Source: an uncultured Alphaproteobacteria bacterium (GTDB lineage: Bacteria; Pseudomonadota; Alphaproteobacteria; Rhodobacterales; Rhodobacteraceae). From it: a DNA stretch of 61,573 nucleotides. The notes under the pieces were generated by a model. The model saw only the letters and a program-made list of their open reading frames with translations, did not search any database and was not told the DNA's origin. Of this stretch, positions 19,452 to 28,384 are shown one piece after another (the stretch's first letter is position 1; every line of letters begins with the position of its first letter). Position numbers and translations under genes: made by a program. The stretch is taken from NCBI GenBank assembly GCA_902531755.1, contig CACAFI010000005.1, positions 1 to 61,573 on the forward strand, read 5' to 3'.

Positions 19452-21401
19452 CTACGCAGCGCTATGCTCAACAAAATCTGACATATCTGATATTATCGTA
19501 TTAAGATCATAATCTTTCGGAGTATAGACTTTTCTCACACCCATCTTTCTAATTATTTCGAAATCTTTTTCAGGTATAATACCTCCCACTATTACCGGTA
19601 TTTTTGTCATATTTTTTGTTTTTAATAAGTTTGTAAGATCTTCTAAAATCTCTAGATGGCTCCCAGACAATATTGATAACCCAATAATATGTACGGACTC
19701 TTCTAGAGCAGAGTTGACTATTTGGTTTGGTGTAAGTCGAATTCCTTGATAAACAACATCAAAGCCAGCTTCCTTTGCTCTCATTGCAATTTGCTCAGCT
19801 CCATTGGAATGCCCATCAAGACCGGGTTTTCCTATCAAGAGTTTAATATTTCTTTTAAGCTTTTTACTTACTTCTTTTACTTTCTTTTGCAGTGTAGGTA
19901 GACTTTCGCTGTCTAAAGATTTTGAAACAGTCACTCCTGTTGGCGCTCTAAACTCTCCAAAAACTTCTCTCATCGTATCAGCCCATTCGCCCGTAGTAAC
20001 TCCTGCTTTCGCTGCTTCAATAGATGCTGGCATTATATTTATTTTTTTTCTAGCTGCATTTTCTAGTTGTTCTTTAGCCTTTTCGACCAAATTATTATTT
20101 CTTATAGATCTCCACTCTAAAAGAGACGAAATTTGAACTTTCTCTATTTTTTTATCAACCACCTGCACATTGTTGCCGTCCCCTGAGGAAAGGCCACTTT
20201 CTTCAGAAGTATTAAATTTATTAACTCCAACAACGATTGTTTCTCCACTTTCAATTTTAGATAATCTTTCTGCATTAGATGAAACAAGAGCGGTTTTCAT
20301 ATAATCTAAGGCCGCTACTGTCCCGCCCATTTTGTCAATTTTCTCTGCCTTTAATTTAACTTGTTCAAGTATCTTTTTAACCTTTTGATCAATAATTGGG
20401 TTTTGATCAAATATATCCTCATACTCTAAAATATCTGTTTCATAGGCTAAGACTTGCTGCATTCTTAGAGACCATTGCTGATCCCATGGTCTTGGAAGTC
20501 CCATAGCTTCATTCCATGCAGGAAGCTGTATTGCTCTCGCTCTCGCATTTTTTGACAGGGTTACAGCTAATAATTCTAGCAATATTCGGTAAACATTATT
20601 TTCAGGTTGTTGTTCGGTAAGTCCTAAGCTGTTCACCTGTACGCCATACCTAAATCGTCTGAGCTTTTCTTCTTTCACACCATATTTTGTGAGACATATT
20701 TCATTCCAAAGCTCTACAAAGGCGCGCATTTTACAGATTTCACTGATGAACTTTATTCCTGCATTTACAAAAAAGGATACCCTTCCAACTATGAAGGGAA
20801 ATTCTTTATCTGAAACTCTTAGGCGAATTTTATCCAATACTGCTGTTGCAGTCGAAATTGCAAATGCAACCTCTTCTTCAATTGTAGCTCCGGCTTCCTG
20901 GAGATGATACGAACAAATATTAATTGGGTTCCACTTTGGAATATTTTTGTAGCAATATTCCGTAACATCAGCGATTAAATTTAAGCTATGTTCTGGTGGG
21001 AATATGTAGGTTCCTCTACTCAAATATTCTTTTATGATATCATTTTGGACGGTTCCTTGTAACAAATCAACTTTAAGTTTCTGTTCATCTGCTAAGGCTA
21101 CATAAAGTGCTAAAAGCCACGGTGCTGTCGCATTTATCGTCATAGACGTGTTCATTTTATCAAGAGGAATATCATTGAAAAGCGTTCTCATATCGCCCAG
21201 GTGATTGATTGGGACGCCAACTTTTCCAACTTCTCCTCTGGCTAGTTGGTGATCACTATCATAACCTGTCTGAGTCGGTAGATCGAAAGCAACTGAAAGG
21301 CCGGTTTGACCTTTACTTAGATTGTCTCTAAAGAGCTTATTACTTGCTGAAGCTGAACTGTGGCCCGCATAAGTTCTAAATATCCATGGTTTAGAATTCA
21401 T
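19452..21401 (-). CDS. ecm: Ethylmalonyl-CoA mutase (MeaA type, adenosylcobalamin-dependent)
   Basis: Rearranges ethylmalonyl-CoA to methylsuccinyl-CoA in the ethylmalonyl-CoA pathway. The 649-residue protein has a mutase barrel (about 1-500; GLSVAFDLPTQTGYDSDHQLARGEVGKVG, MTINATAPWLLALY) and a C-terminal B12-binding domain (about 510-645) with the DxHxxG motif in LDGHSNGAEQ, followed by GLSILSGSH and PVIVGGIIP. Length and the MeaA-like N-terminus KPWIFRTYAGHSSA separate it from methylmalonyl-CoA mutase, which has longer subunits. It is divergent from ccr across 186 bp. Confidence 0.92.
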   Translation of the reverse strand: MNSKPWIFRTYAGHSSASASNKLFRDNLSKGQTGLSVAFDLPTQTGYDSDHQLARGEVGKVGVPINHLGDMRTLFNDIPLDKMNTSMTINATAPWLLALYVALADEQKLKVDLLQGTVQNDIIKEYLSRGTYIFPPEHSLNLIADVTEYCYKNIPKWNPINICSYHLQEAGATIEEEVAFAISTATAVLDKIRLRVSDKEFPFIVGRVSFFVNAGIKFISEICKMRAFVELWNEICLTKYGVKEEKLRRFRYGVQVNSLGLTEQQPENNVYRILLELLAVTLSKNARARAIQLPAWNEAMGLPRPWDQQWSLRMQQVLAYETDILEYEDIFDQNPIIDQKVKKILEQVKLKAEKIDKMGGTVAALDYMKTALVSSNAERLSKIESGETIVVGVNKFNTSEESGLSSGDGNNVQVVDKKIEKVQISSLLEWRSIRNNNLVEKAKEQLENAARKKINIMPASIEAAKAGVTTGEWADTMREVFGEFRAPTGVTVSKSLDSESLPTLQKKVKEVSKKLKRNIKLLIGKPGLDGHSNGAEQIAMRAKEAGFDVVYQGIRLTPNQIVNSALEESVHIIGLSILSGSHLEILEDLTNLLKTKNMTKIPVIVGGIIPEKDFEIIRKMGVRKVYTPKDYDLNTIISDMSDFVEHSAA

Positions 21402-21587
21402 AATAATTTTCTTTTATTGAAGAAAATCATTTTTTCAAGTCAAATTTTCCTTATTAGAAACACTGGTCAGATTTAATACTTGGGTTTTTGAAAATCGCAG
21501 GGATTTAATAACGTGAAGTGAATTTGCTAAATTTGAGTTGAAATAGGTCTGAGAATCGTTCATAAAAACCTAAAACTGGATAATGTA

Positions 21588-22850
21588 ATGTCTGAAGCAG
21601 GAGTAAAAAATGTTTACGAAGTGGGTGAAATACCCAAACTTGGTCTCGTACCAGAGAAAATGTATGCGTGGACTATAAGACGAGAAAGACACGGTATTCC
21701 TGAGAAGAGCTTCCAAATAGAGGTAGTAGAGACTCCTAAGGTGGATAGCAACGAGGTACTGGTTTTCGTTATGGCAGCTGGTGTAAATTACAATGGAATT
21801 TGGGCTGGTCTGGGTGAACCTATCTCTCCCTTCGATGTCCATAAAGCCGATTATCATATTGCGGGGTCAGATGCGTCTGGCATAGTTTGGGCGGTGGGCG
21901 AAAAAGTAAACCGCTGGAAAGTTGGGGATGAAGTAGTAATTCATTGTAATCAAGATGATGGAGATGATGAGCAATGTAATGGCGGAGACCCTATGTATTC
22001 TCCAAGTCAACGTATTTGGGGATATGAAACACCCGATGGATCTTTTTGTCAATTCACAGCTGTTCAATCGCAACAACTAATGTCAAGGCCAAAGCATCTA
22101 ACTTGGGAGGAAGCTGCTTGCTATACTCTAACGCTTGCCACCGCGTATAGAATGCTTTTTGGTCATGCCCCACATGAGTTACGGCCTGGTCAAAATGTAT
22201 TAGTTTGGGGGGCGTCTGGGGGATTAGGTTCATATGCAATTCAACTGATAAACACTGCAGGAGCCAATGCAATTGGAGTTATTTCTGATGAGGATAAAAG
22301 AGACTTTGTATTGGGTTTAGGTGCAAAGGGAGTGATCAATAGGAAAGATTTCGATTGTTGGGGTCAAATGCCCACTGTTAATAGCCCTGAATTTCGTACA
22401 TGGATGGGAGAAGCTAGAAAGTTTGGAAAAGCAATTTGGGATATCCTTGGTAGAGGTGTAAATGTTGATATGGTGTTTGAGCATCCAGGAGAAAGTACTT
22501 TCCCTGTGTCTGTTTTTGTAGTAAAAAAAGGGGGTATAGTAGTGATATGTGCCGGAACAACAGGTTATAATCTTACTTTTGACGCAAGATATCTCTGGAT
22601 GAACCAAAAAAGAGTTCAGGGTAGCCATTTTGCTAACCTTTTTCAAGCGAGTGCAGCTAATCAACTGATGTTAGACAGGCGTATAGACCCTTGCATGTCA
22701 GAAGTATTCCCTTGGCATAAGATACCGTACGCGCACACCAAAATGATGGATAATCTTCATAAACCAGGAAATATGGCTGTTTTGGTTGGTGCTCCGAAAA
22801 CAGGTTTGAGGACAATCGAGGATGCTAGAGACGCTAGCATTAGCATCTAG
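21588..22850 (+). CDS. ccr: Crotonyl-CoA carboxylase/reductase
   Basis: NADPH-dependent reductive carboxylation of crotonyl-CoA to ethylmalonyl-CoA, the committing step of the ethylmalonyl-CoA pathway. The 420-residue MDR-family protein has the Ccr-specific N-terminus KMYAWTIRRERHG, VNYNGIWAGLGEP (about 67-78, with the asparagine of the CO2 pocket), the CHCNQDD-like insert around 120-145 with QRIWGYETPDGSF, WEEAACYTLTLATAYRM, the NADPH motif VWGASGGLGSYAIQL (207-221) and QGSHFANLFQA with the conserved histidine. It is single, ending 5 bp before the convergent TIGR02186 gene. Confidence 0.96.
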   Translation: MSEAGVKNVYEVGEIPKLGLVPEKMYAWTIRRERHGIPEKSFQIEVVETPKVDSNEVLVFVMAAGVNYNGIWAGLGEPISPFDVHKADYHIAGSDASGIVWAVGEKVNRWKVGDEVVIHCNQDDGDDEQCNGGDPMYSPSQRIWGYETPDGSFCQFTAVQSQQLMSRPKHLTWEEAACYTLTLATAYRMLFGHAPHELRPGQNVLVWGASGGLGSYAIQLINTAGANAIGVISDEDKRDFVLGLGAKGVINRKDFDCWGQMPTVNSPEFRTWMGEARKFGKAIWDILGRGVNVDMVFEHPGESTFPVSVFVVKKGGIVVICAGTTGYNLTFDARYLWMNQKRVQGSHFANLFQASAANQLMLDRRIDPCMSEVFPWHKIPYAHTKMMDNLHKPGNMAVLVGAPKTGLRTIEDARDASISI

Positions 22851-22855
22851 TAAAA

Positions 22856-23605
22856 CTACCTGTACAACCAACGAAATAATTGGGCTGCAGTAAACCCCAG
22901 AAATAGAGCTATTATTACTGAAAATAATCCATAGAAAACTGGATTATTCTTCGAATTCGATGACAAAAACTCTTGCACCCCAACTTTCGAAACTTTGACA
23001 CTTTGCTCAGACTTACTTAACTCGATGGCTTGTTGATCGATTAATGTCATTTTGATTTTATATATGCCTGGGTGAATTTTTTTGGGAAGGTTCACTTTGT
23101 ATGAGAACAATTTTTTATCAATTATATTTATTTTTTCTTCGAAAGTACTCAACTTGCCAAGCTTTTTCTTTAATCTAGTAAGCTCATCGTAATATTGCTT
23201 TGTGCTATTGCCGTCTTCTGATATCGAGGTTATATTTAGAAAATCATAAAAGACTGATTTCAATTTCCGGTATTCGATTTCTTTCAAAAGTGGATGTTCA
23301 GGATTAGAAATACTTATTTGGTAAAAACTCGGTATATCTTGAAACTGCGCAATTTTCTTGTTAACCCAAATTCCCCAGATTCGAACTTTTTTTCTAATAT
23401 TTACTGTTGTTGAAGGGCCAACAACTTCCACTAATAAGGAAGTGCTATCATTTTCCGGTGAAATAGCACCAAAAACTAAAAGACTTGTTCCATCAAAGCG
23501 TGTTGACAATTTGATATCAGACTTATCGACATCAGATATCACTGAACCCAAAGAGAATGAGAGCGTTGATAATAAAAAAATCATTGCAAAAATGAGTTGC
23601 CTCAT
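22856..23605 (-). CDS. TIGR02186 family transmembrane protein
   Basis: Function unknown. The 249 residues have an N-terminal signal peptide (LIFAMIFLLSTLSFSLGSVIS), a periplasmic beta-rich region of about 190 residues (for example LLVFGAISPENDSTSLLVEVVGP and VRIWGIWVNKKIAQFQDIPSFY) and one C-terminal membrane helix (NPVFYGLFSVIIALFLGFTAAQLF). I recognise the family as the usual partner of TauE/SafE transporters in alphaproteobacteria; here it overlaps the transporter gene by 4 bp (ATGA). The context suggests an accessory part of the same export system, but no reaction can be named. Confidence 0.78.
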   Translation of the reverse strand: MRQLIFAMIFLLSTLSFSLGSVISDVDKSDIKLSTRFDGTSLLVFGAISPENDSTSLLVEVVGPSTTVNIRKKVRIWGIWVNKKIAQFQDIPSFYQISISNPEHPLLKEIEYRKLKSVFYDFLNITSISEDGNSTKQYYDELTRLKKKLGKLSTFEEKINIIDKKLFSYKVNLPKKIHPGIYKIKMTLIDQQAIELSKSEQSVKVSKVGVQEFLSSNSKNNPVFYGLFSVIIALFLGFTAAQLFRWLYR

Positions 23606-24522
23606 GACTCACTACCGTAAGTTATTGAAAATAAATCATTGGGAGTCATCATTAAATCTAGGGCAAGCTTTAGACAGACCAAAAGAACAATTATTGCCAA
23701 AAGAATTCTAATTTCCTCAGCCTTCAGTTTAACGGTGACCCTCGCTCCTAATTGTGCGCCTAAAACACCACCAACAATTAAAATCAAAGCAAGTAAAAGA
23801 TCTACAGTTTTATTTTGCGTGGCATGCATGAAGGTGGTAAAGGCTGTGATGAACATTATCTGATAGAGTGAAGTGCCAATTACGACTTTGGTGGGCATGC
23901 CTAAAATGTAAATCATTGCGGGTATTAGTATGAAACCTCCACCTACTCCCATTATTGATGCTAAAATACCTATAATGAAACCAATAATGACTGGGGGAAT
24001 TGCACTAATGTATAAGTTGGAACTTTTAAATTTTGTCTTAAACGGTAGCCCATGAATCCAATTATGCTTTTTCTTATGCTTTAAGATGTTAACTGACTTT
24101 CGACTTCTTTGAATCGTAGATAAGCTCTCAAGAAACATAAGCGTTCCTATGCTACCAAGAAATAAAATGTAGCAAAGAGAAACAAACAACTCTATTTGCC
24201 CATAACTTTTGATTATTCTAAAAACTTCAACACCAACAGCAGAACCAAGAAGACCACCAACAACTAAAATATTTCCCATCTTGAAATCTACTGCTCTTCT
24301 TTTTAGATGCGCTAATACTCCAGAAAACGATGATGCAGCTATTTGGTTCGCTTCGGTTGCAACAGCGACGGCAGCTGGTATTCCGAGAAGTATTAAGAGC
24401 GGGGTCATAAGAAATCCCCCTCCAATGCCAAAAACGCCAGATAGAAAACCTACAGCAGCGCCGAGTATAAGAAGAACAAACAAATCTACAGGCACATCAG
24501 CTATTGGTAGAAAAATCTGCAT
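23602..24522 (-). CDS. TauE/SafE family sulfite (organosulfur anion) exporter
   Basis: Multi-pass membrane permease of the TauE/SafE family. The 306 residues include the two internally repeated signature loops, VGFLSGVFGIGGGFLMTPLL near residue 25-45 and ILASIMGVGGGFILIPAMI near 185-205, each followed by conserved helices, and end in further hydrophobic helices; about eight are expected. Family members export sulfite or sulfoacetate or related anions; substrate here is inference. It is followed by a TIGR02186 gene with an ATGA overlap, and is divergent from bmpA across 151 bp. Confidence 0.86.
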   Translation of the reverse strand: MQIFLPIADVPVDLFVLLILGAAVGFLSGVFGIGGGFLMTPLLILLGIPAAVAVATEANQIAASSFSGVLAHLKRRAVDFKMGNILVVGGLLGSAVGVEVFRIIKSYGQIELFVSLCYILFLGSIGTLMFLESLSTIQRSRKSVNILKHKKKHNWIHGLPFKTKFKSSNLYISAIPPVIIGFIIGILASIMGVGGGFILIPAMIYILGMPTKVVIGTSLYQIMFITAFTTFMHATQNKTVDLLLALILIVGGVLGAQLGARVTVKLKAEEIRILLAIIVLLVCLKLALDLMMTPNDLFSITYGSES

Positions 24523-24592
24523 TAGAATAACTTTTTTAGCTTATCGCTTTGATGTTAGTTTTATTTAACATTTATGGTTTAAAACTTTAAGT

Positions 24593-24608
24593 TAATGGTA
24601 TACCGTTA
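24593..24608. promoter_or_regulatory. Operator-like near-palindrome upstream of the BMP transporter operon
   Basis: TAATGGTATACCGTTA is a 16-bp near-palindrome with a perfect GGTATACC core and one mismatched pair. It lies 66 bp upstream of the bmpA start and just before AT-rich -10-like elements (TATATT at 24615-24620 and TATAAT at 24626-24631). The position is right for a repressor or activator site. No regulator gene is adjacent. Confidence 0.4.
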
Positions 24609-24673
24609 GAGTGTTATATTATAGTTATAATACAAGTCATTACTTTTTTAAAAAAATTATTAGGGAGAATTAG

Positions 24674-25672
24674 ATGCGTAAATTTATTCAGCTGTTTACT
24701 GTAGCGATTATTGCGTTCTCTGCCTCTATACTTTCTGCAGATATTAAGCCTGCGGTAATATATGATATGGGTGGAAAATTTGATAAATCGTTCAACGAAA
24801 GTGTTTACAATGGAGCTCAACGTTTCACAAAAGAAACTGGCATCAAAGTTATGGAGTTTGAAGTTACCAATGAAGCTCAGCGTGAGCAAGGTATGCGAAA
24901 AATGGCACAAAGGGGAGCGAACGTTATTGTTTGCGTTGGTTTTGCGCAAGCTGATGCGTGTGATAAAGTTGCAAAAGAGTTTCCAAACACAAAGTTTTCA
25001 ATCATCGATGTTGGTTGGTTAGACAACGCTAATATGCGCCAATATGTTTTCAAGGAACATGAAGGCTCCTTTTTGGTAGGGGCATTAGCTGCAATGGCTT
25101 CTAAAACTGGTAAAGTTGGTTTTGTAGGAGGAATGGATATTCCTTTGATTAGAAAATTTGCTTGTGGATATGTTCAGGGAGCGAAGGCAGTTAATTCCAA
25201 GGTAGAAGTATATCAAAATATGACTGGAACGACACCAGCAGCATGGAATGATCCAGCGAAGGGATCAGAGCTTGCAAAATCTCAGTTTGATCGTGGTGCA
25301 GATGTTGTTTATGCCGCTGCTGGAGGTACTGGGGCGGGAGTATATCAAGCCGCTGCAGACTCAGGCAAACTGGCAATAGGTGTTGATAGTAATCAAAACT
25401 ATATGCATCCAGGTACCATGCTAACTTCAATGCTGAAAAGAGTGGATTTAGCTACTTATGAAACCTTTATGGACGTTAAGTCAGGCAACTTCACAAGTGG
25501 AGTAAAGGTTCTTGGACTTGCTGAAGATGGAGTTGGTTGGGCTTTTGATGAGTATAACAAGCCCCTTATTACTGATGTAATGAAGTCAACAATAAATGGT
25601 TTGTCAGACAAAGTTAAAAGTGGATCAATAAAAGTTCACGACTATATGAGCGATAATAACTGCCCATCATAG
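24674..25672 (+). CDS. bmpA: BMP-family ABC transporter substrate-binding protein
   Basis: Periplasmic binding protein of the PnrA/TmpC (BMP) family, whose studied members bind purine nucleosides. The 332 residues have a cleavable signal peptide (MRKFIQLFTVAIIAFSASILSA) without a lipobox cysteine. The mature part shows VIYDMGGKFDKSFNESVYNGAQRF, the family start pattern, the aspartate/phenylalanine region FDKSFN, EGSFLVGALAAMASKTGKVGFVGGMDIPLI, and GVDSNQNYMHPGTMLTSMLKRVD. A strong ribosome site (AGGGAG at 24661-24668) precedes the ATG. First gene of a four-gene import operon. Confidence 0.93.
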   Translation: MRKFIQLFTVAIIAFSASILSADIKPAVIYDMGGKFDKSFNESVYNGAQRFTKETGIKVMEFEVTNEAQREQGMRKMAQRGANVIVCVGFAQADACDKVAKEFPNTKFSIIDVGWLDNANMRQYVFKEHEGSFLVGALAAMASKTGKVGFVGGMDIPLIRKFACGYVQGAKAVNSKVEVYQNMTGTTPAAWNDPAKGSELAKSQFDRGADVVYAAAGGTGAGVYQAAADSGKLAIGVDSNQNYMHPGTMLTSMLKRVDLATYETFMDVKSGNFTSGVKVLGLAEDGVGWAFDEYNKPLITDVMKSTINGLSDKVKSGSIKVHDYMSDNNCPS

Positions 25673-25684
25673 AATTAACTTCTA

Positions 25685-27262
25685 ATGAAAACTAATGAAA
25701 ATAGGAGAGGCAATGAGACCATCGTTTCATTGCCTCCCTACATTAAATCAGCAATTGAGCTAAAAAATATCACTAAAAGATTTGGTCATGTTGTAGCTAA
25801 CAGTGACGTTAACCTTAAAGTCAACCCAGGAACTATTCACGGTATTGTTGGAGAGAATGGTGCTGGAAAATCGACTTTAATGAATATTTTATTCGGTTTG
25901 TATAAGCCAGACAGTGGGATGATTTATTTAAATGATCAGGCAGTTGACGTGAACTCTCCAGAAAAATCAATAGCTTTGGGAATTGGTATGGTGCATCAGC
26001 ATTTCATGTTGGTTCCAACTTTTACTGTTTTAGAAAATGTAATGCTCGGTAATGAAGGAAGCATGTTTTTGAAAAGTGGGGAGGAATTTGTTCTTAATAG
26101 ATTGAAAGGGTTATCAAAAAATTATGGCCTTGATGTTGACTTTGAAGCGATAATATCAGATATCCCGGTCGGAATGCAGCAGCGTGTAGAAATCTTAAAA
26201 GCTCTCAACAGAGGAGCTAAAATTTTAATTTTAGATGAGCCAACGGGTGTTCTAACTCCGCAAGAGACTATTGGTTTATTTGACATTCTCAGATCGTTAA
26301 GGGAACAAGGGGTTACCATAATTTTAATAACACATAAACTTAAAGAGATCATGAGTATTACTGATACAGTATCAGTCATGAGAGGGGGAAAAGTTGTTGC
26401 AGATTTTTCCACAGAAAAAACATCACCTGAAGAATTGGCTGAAAATATGGTTGGCAGAAAGGTGCTTTTATCGATTAAAAAGCCTTCTTTAAAGTTAGGC
26501 AAAAAAGTTCTTGAAGTAAAAAACGTGAGCCACGAAAGTAAAGATGGTGTCAATGTGCTGAAAGATATTTCATTCGATTTAAAAGAAGGAGAAATATTAG
26601 GAATTGCAGGAGTGGCTGGTAACGGACAATCGGAACTTTTGGATATTCTTTCCGGTATAGAGACTCTTCAGAGAGGGCAAATTACAGTTAATGATAAAAC
26701 AATTGTGCCCTCCCAAGAGTGGAATTCAAAAAAGGCAAGAGAGTTTGGTGTTGCTCATGTGCCCGAAGATAGGCAAAAACGAGGTTTGGTGTTACCTTTT
26801 TATAATTATGAAAATAGCATATTGGGTTACCACCGGAATGAGGAGTATTCTAGTGGTTTTTTGATGGATAAAAGGAAAATATTAAATTTTGTGGACGACC
26901 TTGTTAAAAATTTTGATGTAAGACCTAGAAGCTCTTCAATTTCTTCAGGCAAGTTATCTGGTGGAAACCAGCAAAAGTTGGTCCTGGCAAGAGAGATAGA
27001 AAGTAATCCAAAAATCCTTTTAGTTGGCCAACCGACAAGAGGAGTTGATATAGGAGCAATTGAAAGAATATATGAAGATTTGATGAAGTTGAAAAGTAAA
27101 GGGACAGCTATTTTGCTTGTTTCAGTTGAGTTGGACGAAATTATGTCTTTATCTGATAGAATTGTAGTGATGAACCAAGGCACTATCGTTGGAGAAACTA
27201 ATAGTTCAGACGCAACTGAGTTAGACCTAGGAAAAATGATGTCAGGTCTCGAACAGGTTTAA
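25685..27262 (+). CDS. ABC transporter ATP-binding protein (double NBD, BMP/nucleoside type)
   Basis: Energises the adjacent permeases. The 525-residue protein has two fused nucleotide-binding domains. The first (about 20-255) has Walker A GENGAGKST, the signature region DIPVGMQQRVEILKAL (degenerate, as usual in this family) and Walker B ILILDEPTG. The second (about 275-520) has a divergent Walker A GVAGNGQSELL, an intact signature LSGGNQQKLVLAREI and ILLVGQPTRGVD. This matches the YufO/NupO and RbsA-like subgroup. It starts 12 bp after bmpA. Confidence 0.93.
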   Translation: MKTNENRRGNETIVSLPPYIKSAIELKNITKRFGHVVANSDVNLKVNPGTIHGIVGENGAGKSTLMNILFGLYKPDSGMIYLNDQAVDVNSPEKSIALGIGMVHQHFMLVPTFTVLENVMLGNEGSMFLKSGEEFVLNRLKGLSKNYGLDVDFEAIISDIPVGMQQRVEILKALNRGAKILILDEPTGVLTPQETIGLFDILRSLREQGVTIILITHKLKEIMSITDTVSVMRGGKVVADFSTEKTSPEELAENMVGRKVLLSIKKPSLKLGKKVLEVKNVSHESKDGVNVLKDISFDLKEGEILGIAGVAGNGQSELLDILSGIETLQRGQITVNDKTIVPSQEWNSKKAREFGVAHVPEDRQKRGLVLPFYNYENSILGYHRNEEYSSGFLMDKRKILNFVDDLVKNFDVRPRSSSISSGKLSGGNQQKLVLAREIESNPKILLVGQPTRGVDIGAIERIYEDLMKLKSKGTAILLVSVELDEIMSLSDRIVVMNQGTIVGETNSSDATELDLGKMMSGLEQV

Positions 27263-27271
27263 GAGGATAGA

Positions 27272-28384
27272 ATGAGTGATAGTAATATTATCCCTAAATG
27301 GCTCTCGGTAGGCGTAATACCACTGATTAATTTGTTCCTAGCTTTTTGTGTGTCAGGATTATTTATTTTTTTTATTGGAGAGAATCCCTTAAAAGCAATC
27401 TCTGTTATGATAAAAGGCGCTTTCTATTACCCTGGGGCTATAGGGTACACGCTGTATTATACAACAAATTTTATTTTCACCGGATTAGCAGTTGCTCTAG
27501 CATTCCATGCTCGGCTATTCAATATCGGTGGGGAAGGACAGGCATATGTAGGTGGACTGGGGGTAGGCCTTGTATGTTTGATTTTTGATCAGCATGTCGT
27601 GAGTTTTTTAGTTACGATATTAGCTATTTTGGGATCAGTAATTTTTGGAGCAATTTGGGGTATAATTCCAGGATATCTGCAGGCGAAAAGAGGTAGTCAT
27701 ATTGTGATTACAACAATTATGTTCAACTTTATTGCAGCAGCACTGATGGTGTATTTATTGGTTAATGTAATAATAGAACCTGGACAGATGTCTCCCGAGA
27801 CAAGAGACTTTGCCTCAGGTGTAGGGTTAGTTCAAATACATATATTAGCAAAATATCTGGGATTAGATATGGCAATGTCCCCTCTAAATCTCTCTTTTAT
27901 AGTCGCTTTAACTGTCTCGGTTGGTTTTTGGTTTCTAGTTTGGAGAACAAAGTTTGGTTATGAAGTGAGATCTCTAGGTCACTCGGAAACAGCAGCTATA
28001 TACGCTGGTATTAAAGTTTCATCTACAATTATAATTGTTATGGCTATTTCTGGAGGTCTTGCTGGTCTGGTTGCAATTAATGAACTTTTAGGAGTGCACA
28101 ATAAGTTGCTTTTGGGTTTTACAGCGGGATATGGCTTTACTGGTATAGCTGTTGCCTTGATGGGAAGAAATCATCCTTTTGGTATATTTCTGGCTAGTCT
28201 TTTATTTGGAGCTTTATACCAAGGCGGAACGGAATTAGACTTTGAGTTTTCATCGATAACAAGGGAAATGGTTTTGCTCATTCAAGGTTTAATAATACTT
28301 TTTTCTGGAGCGTTAGCTTATATGTTAAACCCTTTGGTAGAGAGAGTTTATCTAAAGTATTATGGGAATTATAGCAATGCTTGA
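27272..28384 (+). CDS. ABC transporter permease, BMP/nucleoside type (subunit 1)
   Basis: Inner-membrane channel subunit of the same importer. The 370 residues are strongly hydrophobic, about 8-10 membrane helices, with the family pattern FHARLFNIGGEGQAYVGGLGVGL and later VRSLGHSETAAIYAGI and FGFTGIAVALMGRN-like segment GYGFTGIAVALMGRNHPFG. It corresponds to YufP/NupP. It starts 9 bp after the ATPase gene and its 3' end overlaps the second permease gene. Confidence 0.92.
   Translation: MSDSNIIPKWLSVGVIPLINLFLAFCVSGLFIFFIGENPLKAISVMIKGAFYYPGAIGYTLYYTTNFIFTGLAVALAFHARLFNIGGEGQAYVGGLGVGLVCLIFDQHVVSFLVTILAILGSVIFGAIWGIIPGYLQAKRGSHIVITTIMFNFIAAALMVYLLVNVIIEPGQMSPETRDFASGVGLVQIHILAKYLGLDMAMSPLNLSFIVALTVSVGFWFLVWRTKFGYEVRSLGHSETAAIYAGIKVSSTIIIVMAISGGLAGLVAINELLGVHNKLLLGFTAGYGFTGIAVALMGRNHPFGIFLASLLFGALYQGGTELDFEFSSITREMVLLIQGLIILFSGALAYMLNPLVERVYLKYYGNYSNA

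Noticed and set aside
21515..21545. TTTGC-like half sites before ccr, reminiscent of acetate or propionate regulator boxes
   Set aside because: Only partial matches in AT-rich DNA, not a clear paired site.
22848..22860. Possible intrinsic terminator between ccr and the TIGR02186 gene
   Set aside because: Only five bases separate the stop codons and no hairpin with a T run is visible.
26155..26175. Degenerate first signature motif (VGMQQR) in the BMP transporter ATPase as a sign of decay
   Set aside because: Double-NBD members of this family usually have this variant in the first domain and an intact LSGGNQQ in the second, as here.
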